Below, piece by piece: positions 10,120 to 19,700 of a stretch of 64,000 bases of DNA. The notes below the pieces were generated by a model, which was not told the origin of the DNA, made no database searches, and saw only the letters and a list, made by a program, of their open reading frames with translations. The position numbers and the translations under genes were made by a program. The DNA lies in NCBI GenBank assembly GCA_021927905.1, contig BLLK01000023.1:930001-994000 (forward strand), given 5' to 3'. Within the stretch, counting starts at the first letter, position 1. Each line of letters starts with the position of its first letter. Source of the stretch: Chaetoceros tenuissimus. Taxonomy: Eukaryota > Bacillariophyta > Thalassiosirophyceae > Chaetocerotales > Chaetocerotaceae.

Positions 10120-12435
10120 ATGAAAGTCTGTGTTGTATGCAAAGAGCAATGTCCTCCATCTCGCTATAGCATGATGCAATGGTTCCAAGAGGATTCAAGA
10201 TGCGATCGATGTGTAAAGGAAGAAGATGAGCAAGGAGCGGAAGAAGGGCAAGAGGACGATACATCTGCCAATAGTTGCATACCTGGTCCAGACAAGAAGA
10301 AGATTTCGCAAGTAGACACATTAACAACTGGACTATCGTATATGGAAATGTCAAACATAAAGCCGCCTAGGACTGTAGACCAAATTCTAGGTGAACTATC
10401 TGAACCAACGGAATCAGTAATATATGAGCTTTTACTTGCCCTTGAGTACGAAAGAACTACTTCTACTACCTATCTAAAAGCCGTCAAACAACTGAGCAAT
10501 GAATATTCCACCGACGTCCCAAGAACTTTTGAAACAAAATCTATGATTTCAACAAACAATTTTTTTCTCATGGGGCATTTGCCATTTTCTCTTCGGAAGC
10601 ATTCATTTTCTAACTCCGACATTGGAGCTGGTCTACTTCTCGACTTCAAAGATCGTGATGACAACGATTTACACCCTATTGTATATCTTGGAGAATGTCA
10701 CTTTTCACCTCTTGATTTATGGCACTTTGCAATGATTACAAAGAAAAATGCAAATAACGAGAAGAAAGTTGGTTTACCAGAGCGCCTTCAAAATTTTGAC
10801 TCGCTACAACCAGAAAAGGCTAATCATCATTCAGTATTATTATGTCCATTTTGTGCAACACTGTTGGATCCTCTAAATGCTGACCAGACATATATTATGC
10901 TTGCAAGAATGCTATATGAATTTGTGGGTGACATGAATCTCGGATTTGACGTCGCATATCAGCTTTGTTGCAAAAGCTGTTTTGTAAAGAACCTACTAGT
11001 CAAAAACGATAAAGATTGGAGTGAATTTCCAGGATGTGAAAGATATGGCTTACTTCAAAATATGCTAAACTCCAAGTCACTAGTTGCCACTACAGACATG
11101 CCTAAATGTCCATATGCAGAGGATTTGTGTTCATGGACGATGAAGAGTGGATTGGCTAAAAGTGGGTGCATGTATTTGATGGAGAATATTTCTGCAAATT
11201 ATTCAGATGAAAGTGCGAAACACAAGATCAAATTGAGTAAGTCTTTGACAAAGGCCTCTGGTAGGGAGGTTATGAAAATCAGTATGACACATTTTGGAAA
11301 ACGCAGATGCTTTGCTTGCGGACTACATATTGTCAAAACATCCGCATGCTCGAAATGCAAAAATGCACACTATTGTAGCAAACCTTGCCAGCGCCTTCAC
11401 TGGAGAGTACACAAAAAGATTTGTAGTCCAGAGACAAAAGTTGAACCTCTTCCTGGTAACATTATTCTACTCAATACAAAAGATAGATACTCGACAGAAG
11501 AAAGGCAGAATCCTGAGAACTTTTGTAAGAGCTGTAAGAAATTCACAGGTGATTCGCATGGTAAGGAGACATACTGCTTTGGCTGCGCCAAATTTTTGTA
11601 CTGTGGTCCTTGTAACGGTATGCCAAAGAACAACGATGGAAAGATAAACTGTGGTAACCCAGCAAAGGCTTACAAGGGCTGCTGTCCAGACTGTATCAAG
11701 CACCTAGATACCAAAGCCAATGTCTTGGTCACAGCTCTTGAAAATCTTATCGAGAAGAATCCTACTGGAATACATGTGAAACACATGCGGCTATGTATAG
11801 CTCAGTTTCTACTCGATGGAGATGACCTCAATGAAAGTGTAGTTTACGCAATGAAAGAAATCAAGTGGCTGGCAAACAACCTTGATTATGCCCCTGCTCA
11901 GTTGCTATTGGCATCTCTTCATGATCCTGTATGTCAGAATCAAGATCTCGGCGTGTACAACGGTCCAATGCACATGGCAAAGTTTTCAAAGCGCAATTTC
12001 TACGAAGCGAACATTGCAATTGCAAAGAAATACTATGAACGTGCATGCGAACAGAAACTGTCAAGTGCACTTGTAGTTGTCGGGACTTATTATAAAACGG
12101 GCTCTAATCCATACATGTTCAAGAAAGATGAAGCGAAAGGGATGGAAATGCTAGAAGAAGCTGCAGCAATGGGACATACACAAGCAATGTATGATGTGGG
12201 TTCAATATATCTTTTCGAAAAAAGAGATAAAAAGAAAGGGATCGAGTTCCTTCGTGGCTCTGCTTCCAATGGACACTATGACGCAATGTTTTGCATTGGG
12301 ATGGAAGGGCGGATGGACAAGAATCTCAGAAGTTTGGGAAAATGGTGTGTCCTTAAGTTACTACAAGAAAAGATTACATTTGGGGAAAAGCAGCATCTAT
12401 TAAAGGATGCAGCATTTGTTTATGGAATACTTTGA
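10120..12435 (+). CDS. MYND zinc-finger and Sel1-repeat protein, tandem copy 2
   Basis: A 771-residue paralogue of the gene at 6838, same strand and domain order. It has an N-terminal CxxC pair (CVVCKEQ and CDRC), a MYND finger at about 395-432 (CFACGL...CSKCKNAHYCSKPCQRLHW), a second Cys cluster (CKSCKKF, CFGC, CGPC, CCPDC) and C-terminal Sel1-like repeats. All zinc ligands are kept in both copies, so both probably make functional scaffold proteins. The copies differ most in the low-complexity linker after the N-terminal finger and in the segment before the MYND finger. The start codon context (GCGAAAATGAAAGT) is shared with copy 1, which supports the chosen start. Confidence 0.85.
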   Translation: MKVCVVCKEQCPPSRYSMMQWFQEDSRCDRCVKEEDEQGAEEGQEDDTSANSCIPGPDKKKISQVDTLTTGLSYMEMSNIKPPRTVDQILGELSEPTESVIYELLLALEYERTTSTTYLKAVKQLSNEYSTDVPRTFETKSMISTNNFFLMGHLPFSLRKHSFSNSDIGAGLLLDFKDRDDNDLHPIVYLGECHFSPLDLWHFAMITKKNANNEKKVGLPERLQNFDSLQPEKANHHSVLLCPFCATLLDPLNADQTYIMLARMLYEFVGDMNLGFDVAYQLCCKSCFVKNLLVKNDKDWSEFPGCERYGLLQNMLNSKSLVATTDMPKCPYAEDLCSWTMKSGLAKSGCMYLMENISANYSDESAKHKIKLSKSLTKASGREVMKISMTHFGKRRCFACGLHIVKTSACSKCKNAHYCSKPCQRLHWRVHKKICSPETKVEPLPGNIILLNTKDRYSTEERQNPENFCKSCKKFTGDSHGKETYCFGCAKFLYCGPCNGMPKNNDGKINCGNPAKAYKGCCPDCIKHLDTKANVLVTALENLIEKNPTGIHVKHMRLCIAQFLLDGDDLNESVVYAMKEIKWLANNLDYAPAQLLLASLHDPVCQNQDLGVYNGPMHMAKFSKRNFYEANIAIAKKYYERACEQKLSSALVVVGTYYKTGSNPYMFKKDEAKGMEMLEEAAAMGHTQAMYDVGSIYLFEKRDKKKGIEFLRGSASNGHYDAMFCIGMEGRMDKNLRSLGKWCVLKLLQEKITFGEKQHLLKDAAFVYGIL

Positions 12436-12596
12436 GGGATGGAATCGAATCACATAAAGAATGCATAAAAGGAGAGGGGATTTGGAGTATGAAAAGTAGA
12501 TAAAATAATAAAGGGGTTAACAACTATCAATTGATCCATTGGCGCTTCATCACCCTTCAGAGGGAAGCTCTTTATTATGTTTATCTATCTACATAA

Positions 12597-13808
12597 TCAC
12601 AAAGTATTTTCGTAAGCCTCCATCTGCTCCAAAGCCTTGTGTACCCATCCCTCCGCTTCATCACTGGTAAACATCAAATATGTCTCTCCATCTTCTTCAT
12701 GATCTAATAAGACAAAGCCAACACTCATCATGATATCCACTGCACCATGCATTTGATTAATAGCAGCATCAATATGCTTGTTTGGGTTTGAGATTCTTAC
12801 TTTCTTCTTGTCTAAACTCTGATTTGGCTGAATAGCATTGTGGATCAACTTTCTCATGATCCGCAATGACTTTTGAATTGAAGCTTGATCAGTCTGTGTC
12901 GTAATGATTGCAGTAAATGCGTCGTCAAATTCTGGATGAATGGACTGCTGCTGAAATGCTGAGGAACTCGATGGTGCAGTCTTAGCGCCTGTGCTAGGTC
13001 CATTGCTACTACTACTTTTCATGCTCTCTGCCTTGCTACTTTGAATACTACCATGATTTATATTCGTAACAGCAGTTGAAGCTTGAGTCCCAGTACCCTT
13101 CATAGTTTCATAAGGATTATAACCCAACTTTTCAACATGTTTCTGCTCATCTTTCTTTGCAAGTTCCACAGCCTTTTGTGCTTCCGCGGATAATGGAGTA
13201 TTGGACATGTAAGTCTCATTCTTTTTCGCAAGTGCTTCTCTTTGCTCTTCAATCTTTTTCTTTTGCTCTGCAGTCAAGTCTCTTGCTTTGGAAATTGGCT
13301 TCTTTTTAATCTTATTGGACTTATCCCTCGCTTCAGCAGCAGCAATCACTGCCTGACGTTTCGCCTCTGCATCTGCTCTCCCCCCACCGACTGAATTTTG
13401 ATGCTTGAGTTCTATTCTTCGAATTTCAAACTCCAAAGGTCGCTGAGAAGACTTGACCATTTCCAAAAATAACTTGTAGGGAATTTCAGATTCACCATTG
13501 GACCCCGAGAAGCAAATGATATCCCCTCTTTGCAATCCTATGGAAGCAGCTTGAGATCCTTTGCCGACCGAAGCGACAATTGCCGATCCTTCCTTTGTGT
13601 TTTCAAGAGTGACTCCAATGGATCCCTGCTCGACAATGATTTTAGGAATAATGGAACCAGGTTTTGATCCTCCTAGAGATTTCCCACCGCCGCGATTGTT
13701 GCGTTGTTTCTTTTCTTCGAAATGAGATTGAATTGCTGAAAACGGATTTTTAGGTTTTTCTTTTTCATTCTTTTTGTTGTTGTTGAGTTTATCAAAGAAG
13801 CCCTTCAT
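12597..13808 (-). CDS. PDZ and PUB domain protein
   Basis: A 403-residue protein. A Lys/Asn-rich start is followed by a PDZ-like domain at about 58-132 (GSIGVTLENTKEGSAIVASV, then AASIGLQRGDIICFSG). A long charged helical linker rich in Lys, Glu and Ala runs from about 135 to 215, then a Ser/Thr-rich linker. The C-terminal 110 residues fit a PUB domain (SLRIMRKLIHNAIQ, KHIDAAINQMHGAVDIMMSVGF). PUB domains bind the tail of the AAA ATPase p97/Cdc48, so this is probably a Cdc48 adaptor whose PDZ domain selects a partner. No catalytic domain is visible, so it is not a peptide:N-glycanase itself. It is convergent with the second MYND gene. Confidence 0.75.
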   Translation of the reverse strand: MKGFFDKLNNNKKNEKEKPKNPFSAIQSHFEEKKQRNNRGGGKSLGGSKPGSIIPKIIVEQGSIGVTLENTKEGSAIVASVGKGSQAASIGLQRGDIICFSGSNGESEIPYKLFLEMVKSSQRPLEFEIRRIELKHQNSVGGGRADAEAKRQAVIAAAEARDKSNKIKKKPISKARDLTAEQKKKIEEQREALAKKNETYMSNTPLSAEAQKAVELAKKDEQKHVEKLGYNPYETMKGTGTQASTAVTNINHGSIQSSKAESMKSSSSNGPSTGAKTAPSSSSAFQQQSIHPEFDDAFTAIITTQTDQASIQKSLRIMRKLIHNAIQPNQSLDKKKVRISNPNKHIDAAINQMHGAVDIMMSVGFVLLDHEEDGETYLMFTSDEAEGWVHKALEQMEAYENTL

Positions 13809-14098
13809 GATTCAATTTAGTTCGAGAATTAAATATATATTTATTAGATTTCTTGTTATGAAAGACAAGGCAATGAAAAAGGAAACTGATCAGATTGCAA
13901 CGTTAATAGGAAGCAATGAAATAATAACATAAAAGGTAGTGCAAGAAGAAAGAACTGTATGTTCTTCAGTACGTCCTTACAAAACTATTCCTCTGAAACC
14001 ACGACTGAAAGATTTTCAATTTCTTTTCATTTTTCCAAAACATACTGTATAACTTACTGTTCAAATAGCTATAGTCTATATCTTGTACATTTGATTTA

Positions 14099-15694
14099 TT
14101 ATATATTATTACACCCAGAATCTATAGTGTGATTGCATTGATGGCCTCGAAATGTAGAAACATGCCCTTTCGCAACAAGGTCCAAGCCTTTTACAAGACC
14201 GTCTATGATCCCAACATTGGTTTCAATGTACTTTTTATAGATTTCAAAATAGCAATAGTTGCGCATTCTACATATTCTTTCGGAATCAGGCAAGAGGTTC
14301 TGCTCTATATAGGTCATCGTTACGTTACCTGAATCTTTCTCTGGGAAAATGATTGCACATTTACTCCAATCAATGAGTTCAGGTCGAAATGGCAATACGT
14401 AATTGTCACCATGATAGACTGGGATAGCACCTGCACTCAAAACTTCTGTGAATCTATAGCTGAATTTATTATCGCCTCGAGGTGCAAGTGCAATTTTCGA
14501 CCGTTTCAAAACTTGTACAAATGATAAGGTCTCCTTTGTATTATTTGACCTTGGATCTTTTGGTTTCGACGCATCTGTATGTTGTATAAAGAAACCTTTT
14601 TTGATATTGTGATAATCACGATAGGACATTCTTGCACCTCCATATGTATTATGAAACTCAGTATTCCTTCCATTTCGAAAATTACCCATGTAAACAACAT
14701 TGAAATCTCGCATCTTTTCAGAATTACATGATCGTATTGATTCTTCTTCTTCTGGAGTAAGCATTGCCTGTTTATTCGCTGGAGGGATAAGCCCTTGATC
14801 GATTTGTTGATCAATTTTATTCAAGTCTCCGGAAAGGAAAGTGATGGAAGTTGAGATGTTTGGATTCTTCTTCCCCTTATTACCATCAATACAGTTTCCA
14901 AAGCCCGCACAGTCAAAAAGCATGAGCGTTACATTGATATTCAAATTGTTGCTCTTTTCTTTTGCAGCTTGGAAGAGTGTAGTGTACTCTAGATGTATTC
15001 CTGACTTTGGAGGAGCACATTCCACACAATTATTCCATAAATGGGACATGCTGTAAGAAGCTCGACCAAAGTATCGATCTGTATTATTTTCCAATCCTTG
15101 TCCATACTTTGGATAGTTACTTTCTTTACAGTTCATTCGATCAAAAAACACATAGTAATTGGTATTGTTCCGTATTGCCTGTATACCATTTTTCTCAATA
15201 TCGTCCCAACCAGTCGGATGAAACAGTGGGTGGTTTACTATGCCTGAATATAATTCACGTTCACGCAACATCCGAGGGTACCTAAGGGCAGCAATTTGAT
15301 CTTCTTTGTTCCAACCGTAGTTTGTAAGGAGTAGCATAGATTTTACAACATTACTACTGTCGTTTTCTTCTTCTAGCCAAGTTCGATATATAGTTGTATT
15401 GAAAGGAAGGGTCACATCGTTAATGAGTCTTCCATGTCGTTGCCCCTTTTGTCTTTCAGTAGGTTTGGCAGTACTATTTATTCTCTCTCTTAAATGCTTC
15501 ATTTCTTTTCTCAAATTCTTCATTTCATCTGTAGATGATGTATTCACTATATTTGGAAAGAAGCTAGTGCTACTCACACTTTTATATCTTGTTGTCTTAT
15601 AGGAAGAGGTGATGTTGAAGTTGTGTCCAATTAAGAAGCTACCTGTTGCAATAACAAAGTACTTCAGAAAGACTGTTGTTTCCTTCCATTTCAT
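14099..15694 (-). CDS. Exostosin-type glycosyltransferase (GT47-like), type II membrane protein
   Basis: A 531-residue single-exon protein. One N-terminal hydrophobic segment (about 9-27) is followed by a stem with a short coiled coil (MKNLRKEMKHLRERIN), the usual plan of Golgi glycosyltransferases. The C-terminal third carries the exostosin pattern: SKIALAPRGDNKFSYRFTEV followed by LSAGAIPVYHGDNYVLPF and then LIDWSKCAIIF. Several conserved cysteines in the middle (NCVECAPP, FDCAGFGNCIDG) suggest disulphides in the lumen. GT47 enzymes add sugars to cell-surface glycans; the donor and acceptor cannot be told from sequence. Confidence 0.8.
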   Translation of the reverse strand: MKWKETTVFLKYFVIATGSFLIGHNFNITSSYKTTRYKSVSSTSFFPNIVNTSSTDEMKNLRKEMKHLRERINSTAKPTERQKGQRHGRLINDVTLPFNTTIYRTWLEEENDSSNVVKSMLLLTNYGWNKEDQIAALRYPRMLRERELYSGIVNHPLFHPTGWDDIEKNGIQAIRNNTNYYVFFDRMNCKESNYPKYGQGLENNTDRYFGRASYSMSHLWNNCVECAPPKSGIHLEYTTLFQAAKEKSNNLNINVTLMLFDCAGFGNCIDGNKGKKNPNISTSITFLSGDLNKIDQQIDQGLIPPANKQAMLTPEEEESIRSCNSEKMRDFNVVYMGNFRNGRNTEFHNTYGGARMSYRDYHNIKKGFFIQHTDASKPKDPRSNNTKETLSFVQVLKRSKIALAPRGDNKFSYRFTEVLSAGAIPVYHGDNYVLPFRPELIDWSKCAIIFPEKDSGNVTMTYIEQNLLPDSERICRMRNYCYFEIYKKYIETNVGIIDGLVKGLDLVAKGHVSTFRGHQCNHTIDSGCNNI

Positions 15695-15960
15695 TTTTTG
15701 CTTTCATCACTTTGAATGACACTGTAGGTTTCTATCCCCTAATCTAAAAGAACTGTCCGGATTTGTATTGTATTAGCGTAGTTTACTCGAGCAAGCAGAT
15801 GTTCTTTGTCCGCTGAAATGAATAATGAGTCTGTCCCGTTCATAAATGGGATTGAAAAGTCGTAGTTGTTTCCTCTTCACAAGGCTCTCATCATCTGAAA
15901 TGCGAAGCCCTCTACGAAGATTCATTCGTGTCACTCGAACTTGATGTTGATATAGAGTTT

Positions 15961-16346
15961 ATGAAAATTTTTAATAGCATAAATAAATATAAAATTGACA
16001 AGAACAATCAAATGAATCCTCAAGAACTATGTGACGGTCGGGGTTATGCTCAATATGAAAATGGAATTCTAGTGGATGGCACAGCAGCTTGTTCAAGAGA
16101 AACCTTTTGCTGTCGATTCTTTACATTTCAGAGTTACAACAATGGGGAGTCTTTTACAGATGAAGAGCAGTTTCAGCGGACTTGTGGTGGAGGATATAAT
16201 GGTGGTTATGGTGGTAACTATATAACCGGAGCTACTGGAGTTATATGTCATGGTACAGAGAATAACCCGGCGAATTGCGATGGACCACAGTCATGTCTAG
16301 CTTTGGATGCTGTCGTTGTAAAAGGTGGCTCTTGTCGAGGATGGAA
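15961..16346 (+). pseudogene. 5' part of Cys-rich membrane-protein gene interrupted by a copia element
   Basis: Frame from ATG 15961 gives a polar start and then a cysteine-rich extracellular-type stretch (QELCDGRGY, FCCRFF, QSCLALDAVVV, GGSCRGW). It ends in the codon broken by the left LTR. No signal peptide is present, so the true first exon may lie upstream. The 3' part continues beyond the element at 22196 in a compatible frame. The Cys spacing recalls the solenoid-like protein at 30872-32454. If the element is fixed, the gene is dead or truncated. Confidence 0.65.
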
Positions 16347-16526
16347 TGTTTTAGAAACGGGTTGTTTCTTTTTAATGAGCTTTGCTCATTAATACCTTTC
16401 ATGAATCTTTCGTTATGTTTCTTCACTGCTTCTGCATACGTGGAACGTTTGCTTTCAGCGATTCTCGATGCCTGTGACGTCACCGACTCGTCAACCTTAC
16501 TACCGTCAGTTTCTTTATTTCCAACA
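16347..16526 (-). repeat. 3' LTR of the copia element
   Basis: 180 bp, TG...CA ends. It contains AGAAAC-GGGTT-GTTTCT (16353-16369), a 9-bp perfect stem TTAATGAGC/GCTCATTAA with TTT loop (16372-16392), and a CRE palindrome TGACGTCA (16475-16482). The pol reading frame stays open through the whole LTR. Confidence 0.95.
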
Positions 16527-16705
16527 CGCTCCTTGAGATCGTTGTACTTTTGATACAGCTCGCTCATATGTGTCCATCCCATTAATGCTGCTCTAAAGTT
16601 CATAAACAATGACCCTTGTACTGGTTTTGACATGAAGTCCGCTAACATTTCTTCAGTCGGACAATACACTACTTCAATGTCCCCATTCTTTATCCTGTCA
16701 GTGAC
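16347..16705 (-). pseudogene. Severed C-terminal end of copia pol (RNase H tail)
   Basis: Downstream of the TAG at 16706 the same frame goes on with recognisable copia RNase H tail sequence (CPTEEMLADFMSKPVQG, then FRAALMGW). The protein made up to the stop therefore lacks the final conserved ADxxSKP block. The frame continues through the LTR and into host DNA, ending at 16241. Confidence 0.8.
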
Positions 16706-19700
16706 CTAGAAGTATTTAATGCCTATGTGCTTGCTGTTCCATGTACACAAATCTCGTCCGTTCTTAAGGAGTTTGATTTCAGACTCATTATCTTTTGCAA
16801 TGTAATTTTTGAGTTTGTATCCTAACTCTCCCATTAGCATTTCAAAGTAGATGTTCTTCGGCATGTATTCGCTTGTGCCGACGTGCTCTGTTTCAGTGGA
16901 ACTACGTGTATTCATTTTCTGTTTCGTGGATTTAGTATCCACTACCCCTGTTCCGAACGATATCAATCCACCTGTATGCCCTCGCATATCCCTGTGTACA
17001 GCGTGAGCCGAATCCACCATTGTCAGCATTTTGTGCAGACTATCTGCTCCAATTATTCTTTTGTCGTTCAACGTGCCTTTTATGAAGCTCATCAGCCTCA
17101 TAAGTTTATGCCAATCATCCTTGTTGGGTTCATGTACCCTCGTCATTAAAAAGCTATTTGTCGGCTCTACGTCCGGCCTTGTCCTTTTCATAGCCCAAGC
17201 AACCTTCATTACGTACTTCAACATCATGTCAGCTTTGTCTTGCGACAGCTTCGGCGAGTCTTCCCTAACTTTGAATAGCCAGCTACTACCAGGTGTTGTA
17301 TAGGTCCTATTCAATGTCTTCCCAATTTCATCCTCGAAATCCTTCACCATGCCAGAAAGGTACTCAATGGTATCCATCAACAGTTTTCCATCGTCTCTGA
17401 ATTCCAAGTTGATTCCTAAAAAATCTAACTTCTTTCCTCTTTGAATGGTCAATCCAGGGAACTTCTCTTCAATTCTTGAGAGTAGTCCGGTTATCACATT
17501 ATCGTTCATGTGTCCAACGATGTTGTCATCTACGTACCAACCGATAGTGCAAGGTTTGCCATCAATGTATTTTTGCGCGATACACTTGTCTATTTTGTTG
17601 ATCTCGAAACCTTCCTCCTTCAAAACAGTCGAGTAAAGTTCATACCACAGTAGCGCTGACTCAATCATTCCATACAGTGCCTTCAGAATCTGCACATAGA
17701 GTACTTTCTTTCCGTTCTCGTAACGCACATCCTCTTTGAACTCTGGATTCACATCTACCATGATATCGACGAACTGACCCTCGATCTTCAGCAGCACAAA
17801 CTTATCCGGGGGTAAATCAGCATGCAAGTATGCCCCTGGTACATCGAAGACTGCTACATCTCTCTTCTCATGTGCAAATACAACTAATAGTGCCATAAGT
17901 GACTCTACAGCTAGAGTGGCGGATGAAGCATCTTCCCTTGGTACAAACTTTCTATGCTTGCTGCCATCTGCGCATGTTCTACCTTTTATTTTCCCATCAC
18001 GTTTCTCCTTGATCAAGTTAATGGCTCGGAGTGCACGTTTCTTGTCTTCGTCTGTTAAGTCCTCATATTTTACCTTTCCTACTACCGACATGTCGTTCAA
18101 TTGCTTGTATTCCTTGAATAGTGCTGCAACTGCACGCTCCTTGAACATCTCTATTCCCTTGGATGCATGCATTTGGTTAAAACACATTTCGTCGAACATA
18201 TGATTCACTACTGTGGAATTCATTTGTCTTGTAGTGGTATGGGTAAGGGGTTTCTTGAGGCTCATAAACTGAAAACCGTTCCCATAACTTTTCCCACTTG
18301 TGCTGCCAATGTTACCTAACGGATCAGAAGGCTGTCTACGTTCCCTTTTTGACCGTCTGTTTGATTCACTGTCGAGGTTCTCGCTCCTTAGTTCTTGCTG
18401 AATGTCCTCGCTCCTTGATTCTTGCAGATTATCTTCCTGTTGTATTTCATTATCCTCATCGTTGTTCTCCATGTCGCTCCTTAGTTCTTCACTCGACTGT
18501 AAGCCATTAGTAGATTGAGCGTCTTCCTCTATTACCAGTTCAGTTGTGATGCTTGGTTCATCGTTATCTTCGGCATCTGACATGATTCCGGCATCTGACA
18601 TGATTCCACCATCATCATTACTGTCATCTGTGTCTTCTTCATCCTCAGACTCCCAATTCTCATCTGATTCATCATCCAAAGGTTCGAAACTCTCCTCGGA
18701 GTCATATGAAGAACTGCCATCCTCAGTTTCATCATTGTAAAGATCTTCGTCACTGATGGATTCGTCATCTGGTGTGTACGATTCATCATCTGATTCGAGA
18801 GACATATTGCCTCCAGGGATAATGTCCAGCTTTGGAAAACCTTCCTCATCCAAGTACTCGGCATGCTGTTGTTCTGCTAGCTCATGTACTCTGTCTATTA
18901 CCTCCTGTGTCGTTGCCAGCCTGGTCCATTTGAAGCCATGGATGCGCTTTCCAGTTTTGAGCGACATAAAATAATATCCACCTTGATTGTTTGATGGTCT
19001 CAAAGCAATGGCTCTAGCAGCCCTCGGTGTTTTATCATTAGTGGTTGTTCTATAAACGATGCAATAGTCCAAGAACGATGCCTTCAAAGTGCCAGCGTCA
19101 ACTGGGCCATTCCCTCTCACAATAGTACCTGGACTCATGTTCCTAGATATTCCGTTTTTTCTTATGTAGTGGTTGAGCCATTTTACAATGTCGACTAAGT
19201 TCTCGTCGATCACGAGCTTTGGTACTTGTTTGAAAGGACTACCATCCCAGTAGCAACGTTGTCTTTCCTTGACAACTCTAATCTCTCTTTCAATGTACGG
19301 ATTGTGTTCTCCAGCTGCGCATGTTTGCAGCGCTGCATCAATCTTTCCTTCAAGCTTCTCGAACTCATTGTCACCAAAGACGTATTCTATCTCAAAACCC
19401 CTGTCTTTGTGTACCGCAATAACTGTATTGACTGCTTCTATTACTTCCTTAGTAGGTCTGGAGTAAGTGATTTTTCCATTGGCATTTTTTCGTCGAATGT
19501 TGAATGTCATTATCGCCAGGAAAAGAATCTTTCGTGTCCTGATGAGTAGGTATGGTGCATTATCCGAAAAGAAGAGATCTATTTCCAATATATCGCATTT
19601 GTGATGTTCTAATAATGGTGCAGGTATAGGAATTCTTTTGGGTGGTGCAAAAGTCTGACCCTTGGTCCTTGTCATTTTTCCCATGAGTAGTGGCTCTGCC

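Noticed and set aside
15928-15960. GTG start extending the interrupted gene upstream
   Set aside because: Cytoplasmic eukaryotic genes rarely start at GTG; ATG 15961 is in frame, and an upstream exon is more likely.
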